From Lactiplantibacillus dongliensis (GTDB lineage: Bacteria; Bacillota; Bacilli; Lactobacillales; Lactobacillaceae), in assembly GCF_005405105.1 (NCBI RefSeq), contig NZ_BJDK01000011.1, forward strand, positions 1 through 64,000: a stretch of DNA of 64,000 nt. The letters run 5' to 3'. Within the stretch, counting starts at the first letter, position 1, and each line of letters starts with the position of its first letter. A program made the translations under genes and the position numbers. The notes beneath the pieces were generated by a model. That model made no database searches. It saw only the letters and a list, made by a program, of their open reading frames with translations, and had not been told where the DNA came from. This document shows positions 22,487-33,246 of the stretch, piece after piece.

Positions 22487-24652
22487 GTGGCTGCTAGTAC
22501 AACGAAACCGAAGCAAGCGGCAGGAAAAAACGCCGGCGCCAAGAAGCGTCCGGCTAAAAAGACCGCTACTAAGCGGCGGACCCGGGCAACCGGTAAAAAA
22601 TTGGTGATTGTTGAATCGCCATCCAAAGCAAAAACGATTGAAAAATATTTAGGCCGATCCTATAAGGTCGTGGCCAGTTTAGGCCATATCCGCGACTTAC
22701 CTAAAAGTAAGATGGGCGTGGATGTTGAAAATAATTATGAACCCCATTATATTTCGATTCGGGGGAAAGGTGATGTGATTAAAGGCTTACGGAAAGAGGC
22801 TAAAAAAGCCAAAGCCGTTTACCTCGCATCTGACCCGGACCGTGAAGGGGAAGCCATTGCGTGGCATTTATCTTATCTACTCGGATTAGACCCGAAAGAT
22901 AAGAATCGCGTGGTCTTTAACGAAATTACCAAAGATACGGTTAAGAATGCCTTTAAAGAACCGCGTTCGATTGATATGGACTTAGTTGATGCCCAACAAG
23001 CACGGCGGATTTTAGACCGCTTAGTTGGGTATTCGATTAGTCCATTATTGTGGAAGAAAGTCAAAAAAGGCTTATCCGCTGGTCGGGTGCAATCCATTGC
23101 GTTGGATTTGATTATCAAACGTGAAAATGAAATCAAAGCCTTTGTGCCTAAAGAATATTGGACGATCGAAAGTGAATTCAAAAAAGGTCGTTCTAAGTTT
23201 ATGGCGAGCTTCTATGGCGTCCGTGGCAAAAAGCATGCCTTAGACAATAATGAAGCCGTTCAAAAAGTCTTAGCGCAGTTGGACCGCAACGGCAAGTTTG
23301 ACGTCACGAAAGTAGTTAAAAAGGAACGTAAACGGTTCCCAGCCCCGCCATTTACCACGTCAACGATGCAACAAGATGCCAACCGGAAGTTAAACTTTCG
23401 GACACGCAAGACGATGATGGCGGCGCAACAACTGTACGAAGGGATTAACGTTGGTGGAAAAGAAGGCAGTGTAGGGTTAATTACCTATATGCGGACCGAC
23501 TCCACTCGGATCTCGTCGATTGCTAAGCATGAAGCCTCTAAGTTCTTGCATGAAGAATACGGTGGCGAGTATGCGGCAACAAAGCCAGTTAAAGGTAAGT
23601 TGCCAGAAGGCGCGCAGGATGCCCATGAAGCTATCCGGCCGTCATCAGTCTTCCGGACGCCGGCTAGCATCAAAGAATACTTGTCAAAAGACCAGTTCCG
23701 GTTATACCAATTGATTTGGTCGCGCTTTGTGGCTAGTCAGATGACGCCGGAAGTCTTAGATACAATGGCAGTGACGATTGATCAAAACGACGTTCAATTC
23801 CGGGCAAATGGGTCAAAGACCAAGTTTGCTGGGTTTACGAAGATCTATGATAAGACGGAAAAGAATAATGTCTTACCGGATCTGAGTGAAGGCGATGCCT
23901 TGGCGTTGAGTAAGACTGATCCACAGCAACATTTTACCCAGCCACCGGCCCGTTATTCGGAAGCCAACTTAATCAAGGCGTTGGAAGAAAACGGTGTTGG
24001 TCGGCCCTCAACCTACGCCCCCACCTTGGATACGATTCAACGGCGCTACTACGTAAAATTAGAAGCACGTCGCTTTGTGCCAACTGAGTTAGGCGAGATT
24101 GTCAATGATATTATTCAGGAATATTTCCCGGATGTCGTCAACGTTGGGTTTACGGCAACGTTAGAAGAACAGCTGGATGCGACAGAAGAAGGCCAAGAAG
24201 ATTGGGTCAAAGTTGTCGATACGTTCTACCAGCCCTTCTCTAAGGAAGTCGAAAAAGCTGAAGCCGGGATGGAAAAGATTCAGATCAAAGATGAATTAGC
24301 CGGCTTTAACTGTGATATTTGTGGCGCCCCGATGGTCATTAAGATGGGCCGTTATGGTAAGTTCTATGCCTGCTCGCGTTTCCCAGATTGCCGCAATACC
24401 AAGCCAATCGTTAAAGAAATTGGCGTGGTTTGTCCGCAATGTAAGAAGGGGCAAGTTATTGAACGGAAATCGAAGAAGAACCGGGTATTTTATGGTTGTT
24501 CACGTTTCCCAGATTGTGACTTTGTCTCCTGGGATCAACCGATTGGCCGAGATTGTCCCAAAGATGGGCACTTCTTGGTTGAGAAGAAGGTCAAGGGCGG
24601 TAAGCAGGTCCTCTGTCCAAATGGAGATTATAAAGAAGACGTTCAAAAATAA
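22487..24652 (+). CDS. topA: DNA topoisomerase I
   Basis: 721 aa, GTG start behind AAGGAG. A lysine/alanine-rich N-terminal tail of about 40 residues precedes the TOPRIM domain ([31 protein letters not shown]). The active-site tyrosine is in [13 protein letters not shown]-terminal zinc-ribbon repeats: CDICGAP...CSRFPDC, CPQCKKG...CSRFPDC, and a third partly degenerate one (CPKDGH...CPNGDY). Type IA enzyme that relaxes negative supercoils. A terminator follows. Confidence 0.97.
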   Translation: MAASTTKPKQAAGKNAGAKKRPAKKTATKRRTRATGKKLVIVESPSKAKTIEKYLGRSYKVVASLGHIRDLPKSKMGVDVENNYEPHYISIRGKGDVIKGLRKEAKKAKAVYLASDPDREGEAIAWHLSYLLGLDPKDKNRVVFNEITKDTVKNAFKEPRSIDMDLVDAQQARRILDRLVGYSISPLLWKKVKKGLSAGRVQSIALDLIIKRENEIKAFVPKEYWTIESEFKKGRSKFMASFYGVRGKKHALDNNEAVQKVLAQLDRNGKFDVTKVVKKERKRFPAPPFTTSTMQQDANRKLNFRTRKTMMAAQQLYEGINVGGKEGSVGLITYMRTDSTRISSIAKHEASKFLHEEYGGEYAATKPVKGKLPEGAQDAHEAIRPSSVFRTPASIKEYLSKDQFRLYQLIWSRFVASQMTPEVLDTMAVTIDQNDVQFRANGSKTKFAGFTKIYDKTEKNNVLPDLSEGDALALSKTDPQQHFTQPPARYSEANLIKALEENGVGRPSTYAPTLDTIQRRYYVKLEARRFVPTELGEIVNDIIQEYFPDVVNVGFTATLEEQLDATEEGQEDWVKVVDTFYQPFSKEVEKAEAGMEKIQIKDELAGFNCDICGAPMVIKMGRYGKFYACSRFPDCRNTKPIVKEIGVVCPQCKKGQVIERKSKKNRVFYGCSRFPDCDFVSWDQPIGRDCPKDGHFLVEKKVKGGKQVLCPNGDYKEDVQK

Positions 24653-24657
24653 AGCAA

Positions 24658-24692
24658 AGCAGTCCGCTAACGATGGTTGGCGGGCTTTTTTT
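24658..24692 (+). terminator. topA terminator
   Basis: AGTCCGCTAAC-gatg-GTTGGCGGGCT hairpin followed by TTTTTTT. Confidence 0.8.
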
Positions 24693-24714
24693 AGGAATTA
24701 GCTCAAGTTTGGAT

Positions 24715-24743
24715 TTGTGTAATCGCTTTATATCCGGTATGAT
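24715..24743 (+). promoter_or_regulatory. trmFO promoter
   Basis: TTGTGT (24715-24720), 17 bp spacer, TATGAT (24738-24743), about 50 bp before the ATG of trmFO. Confidence 0.65.
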
Positions 24744-24793
24744 GGCCACAGTGCTATCAAGGGTACGTTTAATTAGAAAAGAGGAATTTAACT

Positions 24794-26128
24794 ATGGCAT
24801 CAATACCAACAGTTAACGTGATTGGCGCCGGCTTAGCCGGTTCAGAAGCGGCATGGCAGATTGCAACTATGGGCGTCAATGTCCGCCTTTATGAAATGCG
24901 GCCGACTAAAATGACGCCGGCGCATCATACGGAACGGTTTGCGGAACTCGTTTGTACGAACTCGTTACGCGCGAACCAACTAAGTAACGCGGCCGGCTTG
25001 TTAAAAGCCGAAATGCGCCAACTAAATTCCGTCGTCATTCAATCGGCGGAAGCGCACGCGGTACCAGCCGGGGGCGCATTAGCCGTCGACCGGGACACTT
25101 TCTCCCAAGAAATTACCGATCGCTTGACGAGCTTACCAAATGTGGAAGTGATCAATCAAGAAATGACGACCCTCCCTGAGGGGCTCACCGTAGTTGCAAC
25201 CGGGCCACTGACGGCGGCGTCCATGGCGCAGTCGATTCAAGCGTTTAACGATGAAGACGACTTGCATTTCTTTGATGCGGCCGCGCCTATCTTGACTAAA
25301 GACTCGATTGATTTAGATAAAGTTTACTTAAAATCACGCTATGACCGTGGTGAGGCAGCTTACTTGAATTGCCCGATGACCGAAGCTGAATTCGACGTCT
25401 TTTATGAGGCGTTGATTCATGCCGAAATGGCTGAAGCCCATGATTTCGAAAATTCTGAAGTCTTTGAAGGCTGTATGCCGATTGAAGTAATGGCACAACG
25501 CGGCCGGCAGACGATGTTATTTGGTCCGTTGAAGCCAGTTGGTCTCGAAGATCCTAAGACAGGCCGCCAGCCGTTTGCCGTGGTGCAATTACGGCAAGAT
25601 GATGCTTCTGGTGACTTATATAATATCGTAGGGTTCCAGACGCACCTTAAGTGGGGTGAACAAAAGCGCGTCTTTAGCCTGATTCCTGGGCTAGAACACG
25701 TGGAATTTGTCCGGTATGGCGTGATGCATCGTAATACCTTTATGAAGTCACCAAAACTACTCTTACCGACCTACCAGACGCAACAACGGCCAGACCTGTT
25801 CTTTGCTGGTCAGATGACCGGTGTTGAAGGTTACATCGAAAGTGCGGCGAGTGGGATTGTGGCGGGGACGAATGCGGCCCGGTTAGCGCTTGGACTAGAC
25901 CCAGTTGTCTTTCCAAAAGACACGATGATGGGAGCGATGGCCCATTACATTACGCATACCAATGCCAATCATTTCCAACCGATGAATGCTAACTTCGGTA
26001 TCGTGCCGAAACTTAAGCAGCGGATTCGCGATAAGCGGGAACGAAACACGGCTTTATCGGAACGAGCCCTAGCTGAACTCGCAGATTTTAAAGCCACAAC
26101 GTTAAATTTGACTAAAGTTGACCAATAA
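24794..26128 (+). CDS. trmFO: tRNA U54 methyltransferase TrmFO (folate-dependent)
   Basis: 444 aa. FAD-binding Rossmann motif [14 protein letters not shown] at the N-terminus, then the TrmFO-specific strings [23 protein letters not shown] and [11 protein letters not shown]. Late segments [16 protein letters not shown] and NANFGIVP complete the family pattern. It makes ribothymidine at position 54 of tRNA using methylenetetrahydrofolate. Usual length. Followed by xerC and hslVU, the order known from lactobacilli and bacilli (trmFO-xerC-hslV-hslU). Confidence 0.96.
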   Translation: MASIPTVNVIGAGLAGSEAAWQIATMGVNVRLYEMRPTKMTPAHHTERFAELVCTNSLRANQLSNAAGLLKAEMRQLNSVVIQSAEAHAVPAGGALAVDRDTFSQEITDRLTSLPNVEVINQEMTTLPEGLTVVATGPLTAASMAQSIQAFNDEDDLHFFDAAAPILTKDSIDLDKVYLKSRYDRGEAAYLNCPMTEAEFDVFYEALIHAEMAEAHDFENSEVFEGCMPIEVMAQRGRQTMLFGPLKPVGLEDPKTGRQPFAVVQLRQDDASGDLYNIVGFQTHLKWGEQKRVFSLIPGLEHVEFVRYGVMHRNTFMKSPKLLLPTYQTQQRPDLFFAGQMTGVEGYIESAASGIVAGTNAARLALGLDPVVFPKDTMMGAMAHYITHTNANHFQPMNANFGIVPKLKQRIRDKRERNTALSERALAELADFKATTLNLTKVDQ

Positions 26129-26150
26129 TCAAGGCGCTTAATTGTGTTTT

Positions 26151-26191
26151 CCTCCAGACTTTGCTAAAGTAGCAACGTATGGAGGTTTTTT
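26151..26191 (+). promoter_or_regulatory. hairpin sequestering the xerC ribosome-binding site
   Basis: CCTCCA (26151-26156) pairs with TGGAGG (26180-26185), with an inner stem GCTA-aag-TAGC, followed by six T. The 3' arm GGAGG is also the xerC Shine-Dalgarno, 8 bp from its ATG. The structure can act as an intrinsic terminator or hide the RBS. Confidence 0.6.
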
Positions 26192-26193
26192 GA

Positions 26194-27111
26194 ATGGAAG
26201 CACAATACTTGGACCTATTTTTAAAATATATTCGGGTGGAACGGCAGTATTCGGAAGAAACTGCCCAAGCCTACCGTGAAGACATCCAAGCGTTTACGGA
26301 TTTCTTAACGGAGAATGGCGGCGCTAAGGCCTATGCGGACGTTGATCATTTAGATGTGAACGTTTACTTAAGTGCCTTATATGACCGGCATTTGACACGG
26401 AACTCCATTGCGCGGAAAGTCTCCAGCTTGCGGTCGTTTTATAACTTTTTAGTCAAAAACGACTTGGCCAAGTTAAACCCGTTCGTCTACGTGCAACTAA
26501 AGAAGCATGCCGCGCGCTTACCGCGATTTTTCTATCAAAAAGAATTGGACATCTTGTTCAAGACTGTTTATGCCGATGACTCACTGATGAGTACGCGGAA
26601 TGTGGCGTTGCTAGAAGTCTTATATGGGACTGGGATTCGTCTCAGTGAATGTGTAGACTTACAACTTAGCGACGTCGACTTCGACCTCAAGATGATGCTG
26701 ATTCGTGGGAAGGGCGATAAAGAGCGGTATGTGCCCTTTGGCCGCTATGCCGCCCATGCGCTGCGACAGTATTATGAGAGTTGCCGGACGCCGGTAATGG
26801 CTAACTATCATCAGACCCACCAGACCGTGTTCATTAATCGGCATGGTGGTGCGATTACCGGTGGTGGGATTGAATACGTGCTCAATCAGATTGTTAAAAA
26901 GAGCAGTCTGACGGCAGATATCCATCCCCATATGCTCCGGCATACGTTTGCCACGCAGATGTTGAATAACGGGGCTGACTTGCGGACGGTCCAAGAATTA
27001 TTGGGCCATACCAGTTTGTCGACCACGCAGATCTATGCGCATGTCACTAAGGAACACCTCCAACAAGATTACCGCAACTTTTTCCCCCGTGCGACGCGGG
27101 AAAATAATTAA
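26194..27111 (+). CDS. xerC: tyrosine recombinase XerC
   Basis: 305 aa. SAM-like N-terminal domain ([22 protein letters not shown]) and catalytic domain with Arg in GTGIRLSEC, Lys in [13 protein letters not shown], and [15 protein letters not shown] containing the Tyr nucleophile. It resolves chromosome dimers at dif together with XerD. Expression seems restrained by the hairpin over its RBS. Followed by hslV after 11 bp. Confidence 0.93.
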   Translation: MEAQYLDLFLKYIRVERQYSEETAQAYREDIQAFTDFLTENGGAKAYADVDHLDVNVYLSALYDRHLTRNSIARKVSSLRSFYNFLVKNDLAKLNPFVYVQLKKHAARLPRFFYQKELDILFKTVYADDSLMSTRNVALLEVLYGTGIRLSECVDLQLSDVDFDLKMMLIRGKGDKERYVPFGRYAAHALRQYYESCRTPVMANYHQTHQTVFINRHGGAITGGGIEYVLNQIVKKSSLTADIHPHMLRHTFATQMLNNGADLRTVQELLGHTSLSTTQIYAHVTKEHLQQDYRNFFPRATRENN

Positions 27112-27122
27112 AGGAGCTTATT

Positions 27123-27665
27123 ATGCCAGTAAAATTTGAAGCAACAACTATTTGTGCCGTTCGCCAAAATGGTCATAATGCCATGGCTGGCGACGGTCAA
27201 GTTACCATGGGCGAAAAGGTCGTTATGAAAGGCACCGCCCACAAGGTTCGGCGTATCTATAATGATCAAGTCGTCGTCGGCTTTGCCGGCAGTGTCGCCG
27301 ATGCGTTCAACTTGGAAGATCGTTTTGAAAAGAAACTCAATGAATATTCCGGTAACTTACAACGGGCCGCGGTGGAACTCGCCCAAGAATGGCGTAGCGA
27401 CCAAGCCTTGCAAAAGCTGGAAGCGTTATTGATCGTGATGGATAAAGATGAAATGCTACTGGTTTCTGGGAGTGGTGAAGTGATCACGCCAGATAATGAC
27501 GTGTTAGCCATCGGTTCTGGCGGCAACTTTGCTTTAGCGGCTGCGCGGGCGATGCAGGAACATGCCAAAGATATGAATGCGCGTGAGATTGCGGAAGCTG
27601 CAATCAATATTGCGGGAGACATTGATATCTTCACGAACCATAACGTTATTTCAGAAGCTTTATAA
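27123..27665 (+). CDS. hslV: HslV (ClpQ) protease subunit
   Basis: 180 aa. The Ntn-hydrolase core [14 protein letters not shown]...RRI and [16 protein letters not shown] are the HslV signatures. Peptidase subunit of the HslVU ATP-dependent protease. The catalytic Thr of [11 protein letters not shown] is at residue 8, preceded by PVKFEA, so a short propeptide must be removed, or the enzyme works with an extended N-terminus as known for CodW of Bacillus. RBS AAAGGAG. hslU follows 14 bp later. Confidence 0.95.
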   Translation: MPVKFEATTICAVRQNGHNAMAGDGQVTMGEKVVMKGTAHKVRRIYNDQVVVGFAGSVADAFNLEDRFEKKLNEYSGNLQRAAVELAQEWRSDQALQKLEALLIVMDKDEMLLVSGSGEVITPDNDVLAIGSGGNFALAAARAMQEHAKDMNAREIAEAAINIAGDIDIFTNHNVISEAL

Positions 27666-27679
27666 AAAGGAGCAATCTA

Positions 27680-29107
27680 ATGGAACAAATCGATAAAACC
27701 CCTAAACAGATTGTCGCCGCCTTAGATAACTATGTCATTGGTCAAGGCGCGGCTAAAAAAGCGGTTGCAATTGCCTTACGTAACCGGTATCGGCGGATGG
27801 AATTGTCCGCTGATATGCAAGAAGAAATTACCCCTAAAAACATGTTAATGATCGGACCAACCGGGGTCGGGAAAACTGAAATTGCCCGCCGATTGGCTAA
27901 GATTGTGCAAGCACCCTTTGTAAAAGTTGAAGCGACGAAGTTTACCGAAGTCGGCTATGTGGGTCGCGATGTCGAATCGATGGTGCGCGATTTAGTCGAT
28001 ATTTCGATTCAAATGGAAAAGGCCCAAGCCTACTCCGGTGTGCGGGCTTCCGCTGTGCGTGAAGCTGATAAGCGTTTAGTGAAGTTGTTAGTCCCAGTGG
28101 TGAAGAAAGAAAATAAGAGCCGCGGCAATGGCAATGACTTCCAGAATATGATGAACATGTTGAGCCAGATGCAACAAAATGGCCAAATGCCTAATATGGA
28201 TGCTAATCAGGATGAAGAAGTCAGCGATGACGTGCGCAATCAACGATTATCGGTCAGTGACCAATTAAAGAGCGGCCAACTGGAGAATGCGGATGTCACG
28301 ATTGAGATGGATGATCCCCAACAAAAAGCGGCCGGTAATAACAATATGCTCGGCCAAATGGGCATTGATCTGGGTGATACCCTGGGGTCAATCATGCCCA
28401 AGAAGCGGATCAAACGGACGATGCCCGTTAGCGAAGCCCGCGAAATCTTAGTTAAGGAAGAATCTGAAAAGCTGGTTAACAGCGCTGATATTTATCACGA
28501 TGCGATTGTCCGTGCTGAAAATACCGGGATTATCTTCATTGACGAAATTGATAAGATTACCGGTGGCGGCCAACAAAGTTCCGGTGAAGTTTCCCGTGAA
28601 GGGGTTCAACGCGATATCTTACCAATCGTAGAAGGGTCGCAGATCTCAACGAAGTATGGTCCCATCAATACGGATCATATCTTGTTTATCGCTTCCGGGG
28701 CCTTTGCGGAAAGCAAGCCTAGTGATTTGATTGCTGAATTACAAGGACGTTTCCCAATTCGCGTGGAATTAGATGACTTGTCTAAAGATGATTTCGTGAA
28801 GATCTTGACCGAACCCAAGAATGCCTTGATCAAGCAATACATTGCCTTGATTGGAACGGATAATATTAAAGTAACCTTCACGATTGAAGCGATTGAAGCC
28901 ATTGCGGCGATTGCCTACAAGGTGAACCACGAAACTGAAAATATCGGGGCCCGGCGGTTGCATACCGTCCTAGAGAAATTGCTAGAAGAATTACTCTATG
29001 AAGGTCCCGATATGGAAATGGGCGAAGTGACGATTACTGAAAACTACGTCAATGAACGGATCGGCAATATCGCTAAGGATAAGGATTTGAGTCGTTACAT
29101 TCTTTAA
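27680..29107 (+). CDS. hslU: HslU (ClpY) ATPase subunit
   Basis: 475 aa. Walker [10 protein letters not shown] at about 58-66 and Walker [11 protein letters not shown] at about 280-289. Sensor/arginine regions include [12 protein letters not shown] and [13 protein letters not shown]. The intermediate domain (about 120-235) is rich in N, Q and M, as is usual for its variable part. The C-terminus LSRYIL is the tail that docks into HslV. Unfolds substrates for HslV. Operon with xerC and hslV. Confidence 0.96.
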   Translation: MEQIDKTPKQIVAALDNYVIGQGAAKKAVAIALRNRYRRMELSADMQEEITPKNMLMIGPTGVGKTEIARRLAKIVQAPFVKVEATKFTEVGYVGRDVESMVRDLVDISIQMEKAQAYSGVRASAVREADKRLVKLLVPVVKKENKSRGNGNDFQNMMNMLSQMQQNGQMPNMDANQDEEVSDDVRNQRLSVSDQLKSGQLENADVTIEMDDPQQKAAGNNNMLGQMGIDLGDTLGSIMPKKRIKRTMPVSEAREILVKEESEKLVNSADIYHDAIVRAENTGIIFIDEIDKITGGGQQSSGEVSREGVQRDILPIVEGSQISTKYGPINTDHILFIASGAFAESKPSDLIAELQGRFPIRVELDDLSKDDFVKILTEPKNALIKQYIALIGTDNIKVTFTIEAIEAIAAIAYKVNHETENIGARRLHTVLEKLLEELLYEGPDMEMGEVTITENYVNERIGNIAKDKDLSRYIL

Positions 29108-29133
29108 TAAAATGACTAAAGGAGCTGGGGTTC

Positions 29134-30012
29134 ATGACAGTTGAGTTGAAAAATGACTACCTCACCGTGCAGATTAATGAAGCCGGTGCGGAATTAAGCA
29201 GTGTTAAGGCCAGTGATGGTTTGGAATATATGTGGCAAGCCGATCCGAAATTTTGGGGTCGCCATGCGCCCGTTTTATTCCCAATCGTGGGTCGGTTAAA
29301 GGATGACCAATATACAGTTGCCGGTCAGGCTTACCCAATGGGACAACATGGGTTTGCTCGCGACCATGACTTTCGGGTGGTCAGTCAAACTGATACGACG
29401 GCAACGTTAGAATTAACGGACAGCGCTGAAACACGCAAGATTTATCCGTTTGCGTTCCGGTTACGGTTGCACTATACGTTGACAGATCATGAGTTGACAG
29501 TCGGGTATGAGGTGCATAATCCCGCTAATCAGGACCTGTACTTCTCCATCGGCGGACATCCAGCGTTTAACGTGCCGTTAGCGGCTCCTGAAGGCGACTT
29601 AGCGAACTATCAAGTCACAGTCGCCCCCAAGCAAACGTATCGGCATATCCCGCTACAAGCGCCATATAACGATATCGCCAATAGCACGACTATGGATCTA
29701 ACCAAGCCGTTGCCATTAACGCGGGAGTTATTTAAAGACGATGCGGTGATCTTAGACTTGAAGCATCAAGAAACCACGCTACTACTTAGCTCCGACTTAA
29801 ATGATCATGGGGTGGCCATGACAATCGACGATGCGCCATACGTTGGCATGTGGTCACCATATCCCAAGCAAGCGCCGTTTGTCTGCTTAGAACCATGGTG
29901 GGGCATTGCGGATAACGTCGACGCTGATGGTCAATTCAGCCATAAAATGGGCATTAACCAATTGGCAGCTAATCAAACGTTTAATGCGCATTATGCGGTG
30001 AAATTCTTCTAG
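29134..30012 (+). CDS. aldose 1-epimerase family protein (LacX-like)
   Basis: 292 aa, behind AAAGGAGC. Galactose mutarotase fold: APVLFPIVGRLKDDQYT, GQHGFARDHDF (catalytic-type His), FSIGGHPAFNVPL and the late Glu in CLEPWWG. Short LacX/YeaD-type members act on hexoses or hexose phosphates; the exact sugar is unknown. It follows hslU by 26 bp and may be read from the same transcript, with its own terminator after it. Confidence 0.85.
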   Translation: MTVELKNDYLTVQINEAGAELSSVKASDGLEYMWQADPKFWGRHAPVLFPIVGRLKDDQYTVAGQAYPMGQHGFARDHDFRVVSQTDTTATLELTDSAETRKIYPFAFRLRLHYTLTDHELTVGYEVHNPANQDLYFSIGGHPAFNVPLAAPEGDLANYQVTVAPKQTYRHIPLQAPYNDIANSTTMDLTKPLPLTRELFKDDAVILDLKHQETTLLLSSDLNDHGVAMTIDDAPYVGMWSPYPKQAPFVCLEPWWGIADNVDADGQFSHKMGINQLAANQTFNAHYAVKFF

Positions 30013-30018
30013 AATCTT

Positions 30019-30072
30019 AAAAAGGTGATGATGGTGGACAGCGACTGGCTGGCTGCAATCATCACCTTTTTT
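30019..30072 (+). terminator. terminator of the epimerase gene
   Basis: AAAAAGGTGATGAT pairs with ATCATCACCTTTTTT. Confidence 0.8.
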
Positions 30073-30166
30073 ATATGTTTTTTTATAGCTGGTATATGTA
30101 AAGTGTTACTTTAACTTTGTTCAATAAAACTAACACCCACAGCTCTCAGCTTACCGAAACCCACGA

Positions 30167-30199
30167 AAAAAGTCACCTCAAATTTGAGATGACTTTTTT
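30167..30199 (-). terminator. terminator of plsY
   Basis: AAAAAAGTCA and TGACTTTTTT flank an inner CTCAAATTTGAG stem. Convergent end of plsY. Confidence 0.75.
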
Positions 30200-30201
30200 G
30201 A

Positions 30202-30816
30202 TTACGCTTGATGCTGACGATGTCGCCAGCCGAGACCGAAGTGGACCATTGATTCAGTTCCAGCTTTAATCCGGGTGATATTGGCTTTGTGACGATAGAA
30301 GATAAAGATGGTTAGGATAACCGCAATGACCGATAAAATCCAATCTTGGTAATAGAAAATGGCAATAAGACTGACGAGTGAGAGTGATGCCATACTAGCG
30401 ACACTAACCATACTCGTGACGTAGACCAAGGTAAACATGATGGCACTGGCAATTAAGAAGAAGTGCCAATTGTAGGCCAGTAAGATCCCAGCACTTGTCG
30501 CGACGGCTTTGCCGCCTTTAAAGCCAATAAAGATGGAGAACGTATGACCTAAGATAGCGGCGAGTCCAATCAGTAGCGCATTGACGGGAAGGTGTAATAG
30601 GGCTGGTTGTGCCGCTGCGAGCGTGCCCTTTAAAATGTCCATCGCCATGACGATGGTGCCCGCCACGGGTCCCAGCACGCGGTACGTGTTGGTCGTGCCA
30701 ATGTTACCGCTGCCGGCTTGGCGAATATCAGTATGAAAGAAAAGCTTGCCAATAATGACACCCGAAGGAATCGAGCCTAGTAAGTAGGCGACGACTAGCA
30801 TGATTATAATTTGCAC
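30202..30816 (-). CDS. plsY: glycerol-3-phosphate acyltransferase PlsY
   Basis: 204 aa from GTG 30816, preferred over an ATG at 30858 because GGAGGAACC is 8 bp before it. Integral membrane enzyme with five or more helices and the three conserved loops: [29 protein letters not shown] (glycine/Asn acyl-phosphate site) and [21 protein letters not shown]. It transfers the acyl group from acyl-phosphate to glycerol-3-phosphate, making lysophosphatidate. Divergent from parE. Confidence 0.93.
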   Translation of the reverse strand: MQIIIMLVVAYLLGSIPSGVIIGKLFFHTDIRQAGSGNIGTTNTYRVLGPVAGTIVMAMDILKGTLAAAQPALLHLPVNALLIGLAAILGHTFSIFIGFKGGKAVATSAGILLAYNWHFFLIASAIMFTLVYVTSMVSVASMASLSLVSLIAIFYYQDWILSVIAVILTIFIFYRHKANITRIKAGTESMVHFGLGWRHRQHQA

Positions 30817-30895
30817 ATTAGGTTCCTCCTGCAATAGAGTCAACCAATATTTTAGCATTGTTTGGTCGGTGATGGGTCAGTTTTGACTAAAAAAT

Positions 30896-30942
30896 TTGAC
30901 AAGGGGCCGATAGTTGCTTACAATTAAGCGAACGTATATTCG
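30896..30942 (+). promoter_or_regulatory. parE promoter with LexA-like (SOS) box
   Basis: TTGACA (30896-30901), 17 bp spacer, TACAAT (30919-30924). CGAACGTATATTCG at 30929-30942 matches the Gram-positive LexA consensus CGAAC-RNRY-GTTYG at 13 of 14 positions and lies just after the -10. The leader to parE is about 285 bp and contains a second TATAAT at 31115. Confidence 0.65.
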
Positions 30943-31227
30943 GTGTTGTCAAAAACAGCATTTTAGTTGATTAGCTCAGCAATCAATGCTAACTTAGTGG
31001 ACGATTCAAGTGAAATTGAGTCAAAACGGGTTGCTATTAAGACGAGTAGGCGCTTAAAACTCGCCTGATAAGCATAAAAATTAGTAAAGTTGTTAAAAAA
31101 TTAATTTGCTGTGCTATAATTTAATCTGCACGGTTTTAGCTAACCGCGGTACTAGCGCTAAGTAAGCGCCTTACTGATAATCGTTAGTTAAAATCTGAAG
31201 GCGACCAAGTGAAGGAGCAAATAATGA

Positions 31228-33234
31228 ATGCCAAAGAAAACACAAAAGTACGATGACTCCTCAATCCAAGTGCTTGAAGGCTTGGAAGCTGTTCGTAAAC
31301 GGCCTGGGATGTATATCGGTTCTACGGATGGTCGGGGGTTACACCATCTGGTCTATGAAATTGTTGATAATGCGGTCGATGAAGCCTTAGCTGGTTTCGG
31401 TAAAGAAATCAACGTCACGATTCATGCAGATAATAGCATTACAGTTGTTGACCATGGTCGGGGGATGCCCGTGGGGATGCACGCTTCTGGAATTCCCACA
31501 CCCGAAGTTATTCTGACGGTGTTACATGCTGGGGGTAAGTTTGGCCAAGGCGGTTATAAAACGTCTGGCGGTCTGCACGGGGTCGGTGCCAGTGTCGTTA
31601 ATGCGTTGTCGACTGAATTGGTCGTGACCATCATTCGTGACGGCTATCGATACCAGGAGACGTTTAAAGATGGCGGTCATCCAGTTGGCACCTTAGAAAA
31701 GAAAGGGAAGACCAACAAGCCGACTGGGACGACGATTACCTTTAAGCCAGATCCTAGTATCTTTACGACGACCGTGTATAACTTTCAAACGTTATCAGAA
31801 CGGTTACGGGAATCGGCGTTCTTACTCAAGGGCGTCAAGATTACGTTAACTGATGAACGGGAAAACCAAGCGCAAGCACAAGTTTTCCATTATGAAGACG
31901 GGATTAAAGAGTTTGTTGCTTACTTAAACGAAGATAAAGATACTCTAGGCGATGTGATGTTCTTTGACGGCACTAAAGAAGGGGTCGAAGTTGAACTAGC
32001 TGCCCAATATAACGATGGATACTCCGAAAATTTATTGTCATTTGTCAATAATGTGCGGACGCCTGATGGTGGGACCCATGAAGCCGGATTTCGGAGTGCT
32101 TGGACTAAGGCTTTTAATGAATATGCCCGCAAAGTAGGCTTGTTAAAGGATAAGGACAAGAACTTAGAAGGTTCCGATGTTCGGGAAGGCTTATCAGCAG
32201 TCATCTCATTGCGGATTCCAGAGAATTTATTGCAATTTGAAGGCCAGACCAAGGAAAAGCTTGGGACGCCGGAAGCCCGGACTATCGTGGACAACGTGAT
32301 CAGTGAGCAATTGCAGTTCTACTTAATGGAAAACGGTGAATTTGCTCAGATGTTGATCCGGAAGTCGACTAAAGCGCGTGAAGCCCGGGAAGCTGCCCGG
32401 AAAGCTCGGAATGAAAGTCGAAACGGTAAGCGTAAGCATAAGCAAGAACGACTTTTATCGGGTAAGTTGACGCCAGCCCAATCTAAGAATGCCAAACGCA
32501 ATGAACTCTTCTTAGTCGAAGGGGATTCGGCCGGTGGTTCCGCGAAGCAAGGGCGTGATCGGAAGTTCCAAGCGATTCTGCCATTACGTGGGAAAGTCTT
32601 GAACACTGAAAAAGCCAAGTTACAAGATATCGTCAAGAACGAAGAAATTAATACGATGATCTACACGATTGGCGCGGGCGTTGGCTCCGAATTTGATATT
32701 AAAGCCAGCAATTACGATAAAGTCATTATTATGACCGATGCCGATACCGATGGGGCACATATTCAGATTCTGTTGTTGACGTTCTTCTATAAATATATGC
32801 GCCCGATGATTGATGCCGGCAAGATCTATATTGCCTTACCACCGTTGTACCGCTTGCAGAAGAAGCAAGGGAAACAATTGCGGACGGAATACGCCTGGAC
32901 CGATGAAGAACTAGCGTTGCGGACGAAGACGTTTGGTAAGGGCTATGCCTTGCAACGGTACAAGGGACTTGGTGAAATGAACGCAGAACAACTGTGGGAA
33001 ACGACCATGGATCCGGACAAACGGACTTTGGTGCGGGTGCGGATCGATGATGCGGCTTTAGCTGAAAAGCGGGTCACCACCTTAATGGGTGATAAAGTTG
33101 AACCACGACGCAAATGGATCGAAAGTAATGTCCAGTTCAGCTTGGATGAAGATGGGTCAATCCTAGATAACCAAGCTGTGACATCAGCGCATGAACAAGC
33201 CGATGCTGAATTAGCGGATCAATTAAAGAAGTAA
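31228..33234 (+). CDS. parE: DNA topoisomerase IV subunit B
   Basis: 668 aa. GHKL ATPase domain: GLEAVRKRPGMYIG, EIVDNAVDEALAGF and GGLHGVGASVVNALS. TOPRIM part: ELFLVEGDSAGGSAKQGRDR and MTDADTDGAHIQ. The C-terminus has the subunit-B box YKGLGEMNAEQLWETTMDPDKR. ParE rather than GyrB because it is paired with parC 12 bp downstream. Start ATG 31228 behind AAGGAG; the overlapping ATG at 31224 opens only an 11-codon frame. Confidence 0.96.
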   Translation: MPKKTQKYDDSSIQVLEGLEAVRKRPGMYIGSTDGRGLHHLVYEIVDNAVDEALAGFGKEINVTIHADNSITVVDHGRGMPVGMHASGIPTPEVILTVLHAGGKFGQGGYKTSGGLHGVGASVVNALSTELVVTIIRDGYRYQETFKDGGHPVGTLEKKGKTNKPTGTTITFKPDPSIFTTTVYNFQTLSERLRESAFLLKGVKITLTDERENQAQAQVFHYEDGIKEFVAYLNEDKDTLGDVMFFDGTKEGVEVELAAQYNDGYSENLLSFVNNVRTPDGGTHEAGFRSAWTKAFNEYARKVGLLKDKDKNLEGSDVREGLSAVISLRIPENLLQFEGQTKEKLGTPEARTIVDNVISEQLQFYLMENGEFAQMLIRKSTKAREAREAARKARNESRNGKRKHKQERLLSGKLTPAQSKNAKRNELFLVEGDSAGGSAKQGRDRKFQAILPLRGKVLNTEKAKLQDIVKNEEINTMIYTIGAGVGSEFDIKASNYDKVIIMTDADTDGAHIQILLLTFFYKYMRPMIDAGKIYIALPPLYRLQKKQGKQLRTEYAWTDEELALRTKTFGKGYALQRYKGLGEMNAEQLWETTMDPDKRTLVRVRIDDAALAEKRVTTLMGDKVEPRRKWIESNVQFSLDEDGSILDNQAVTSAHEQADAELADQLKK

Positions 33235-33246
33235 GGAGGTCGCACA

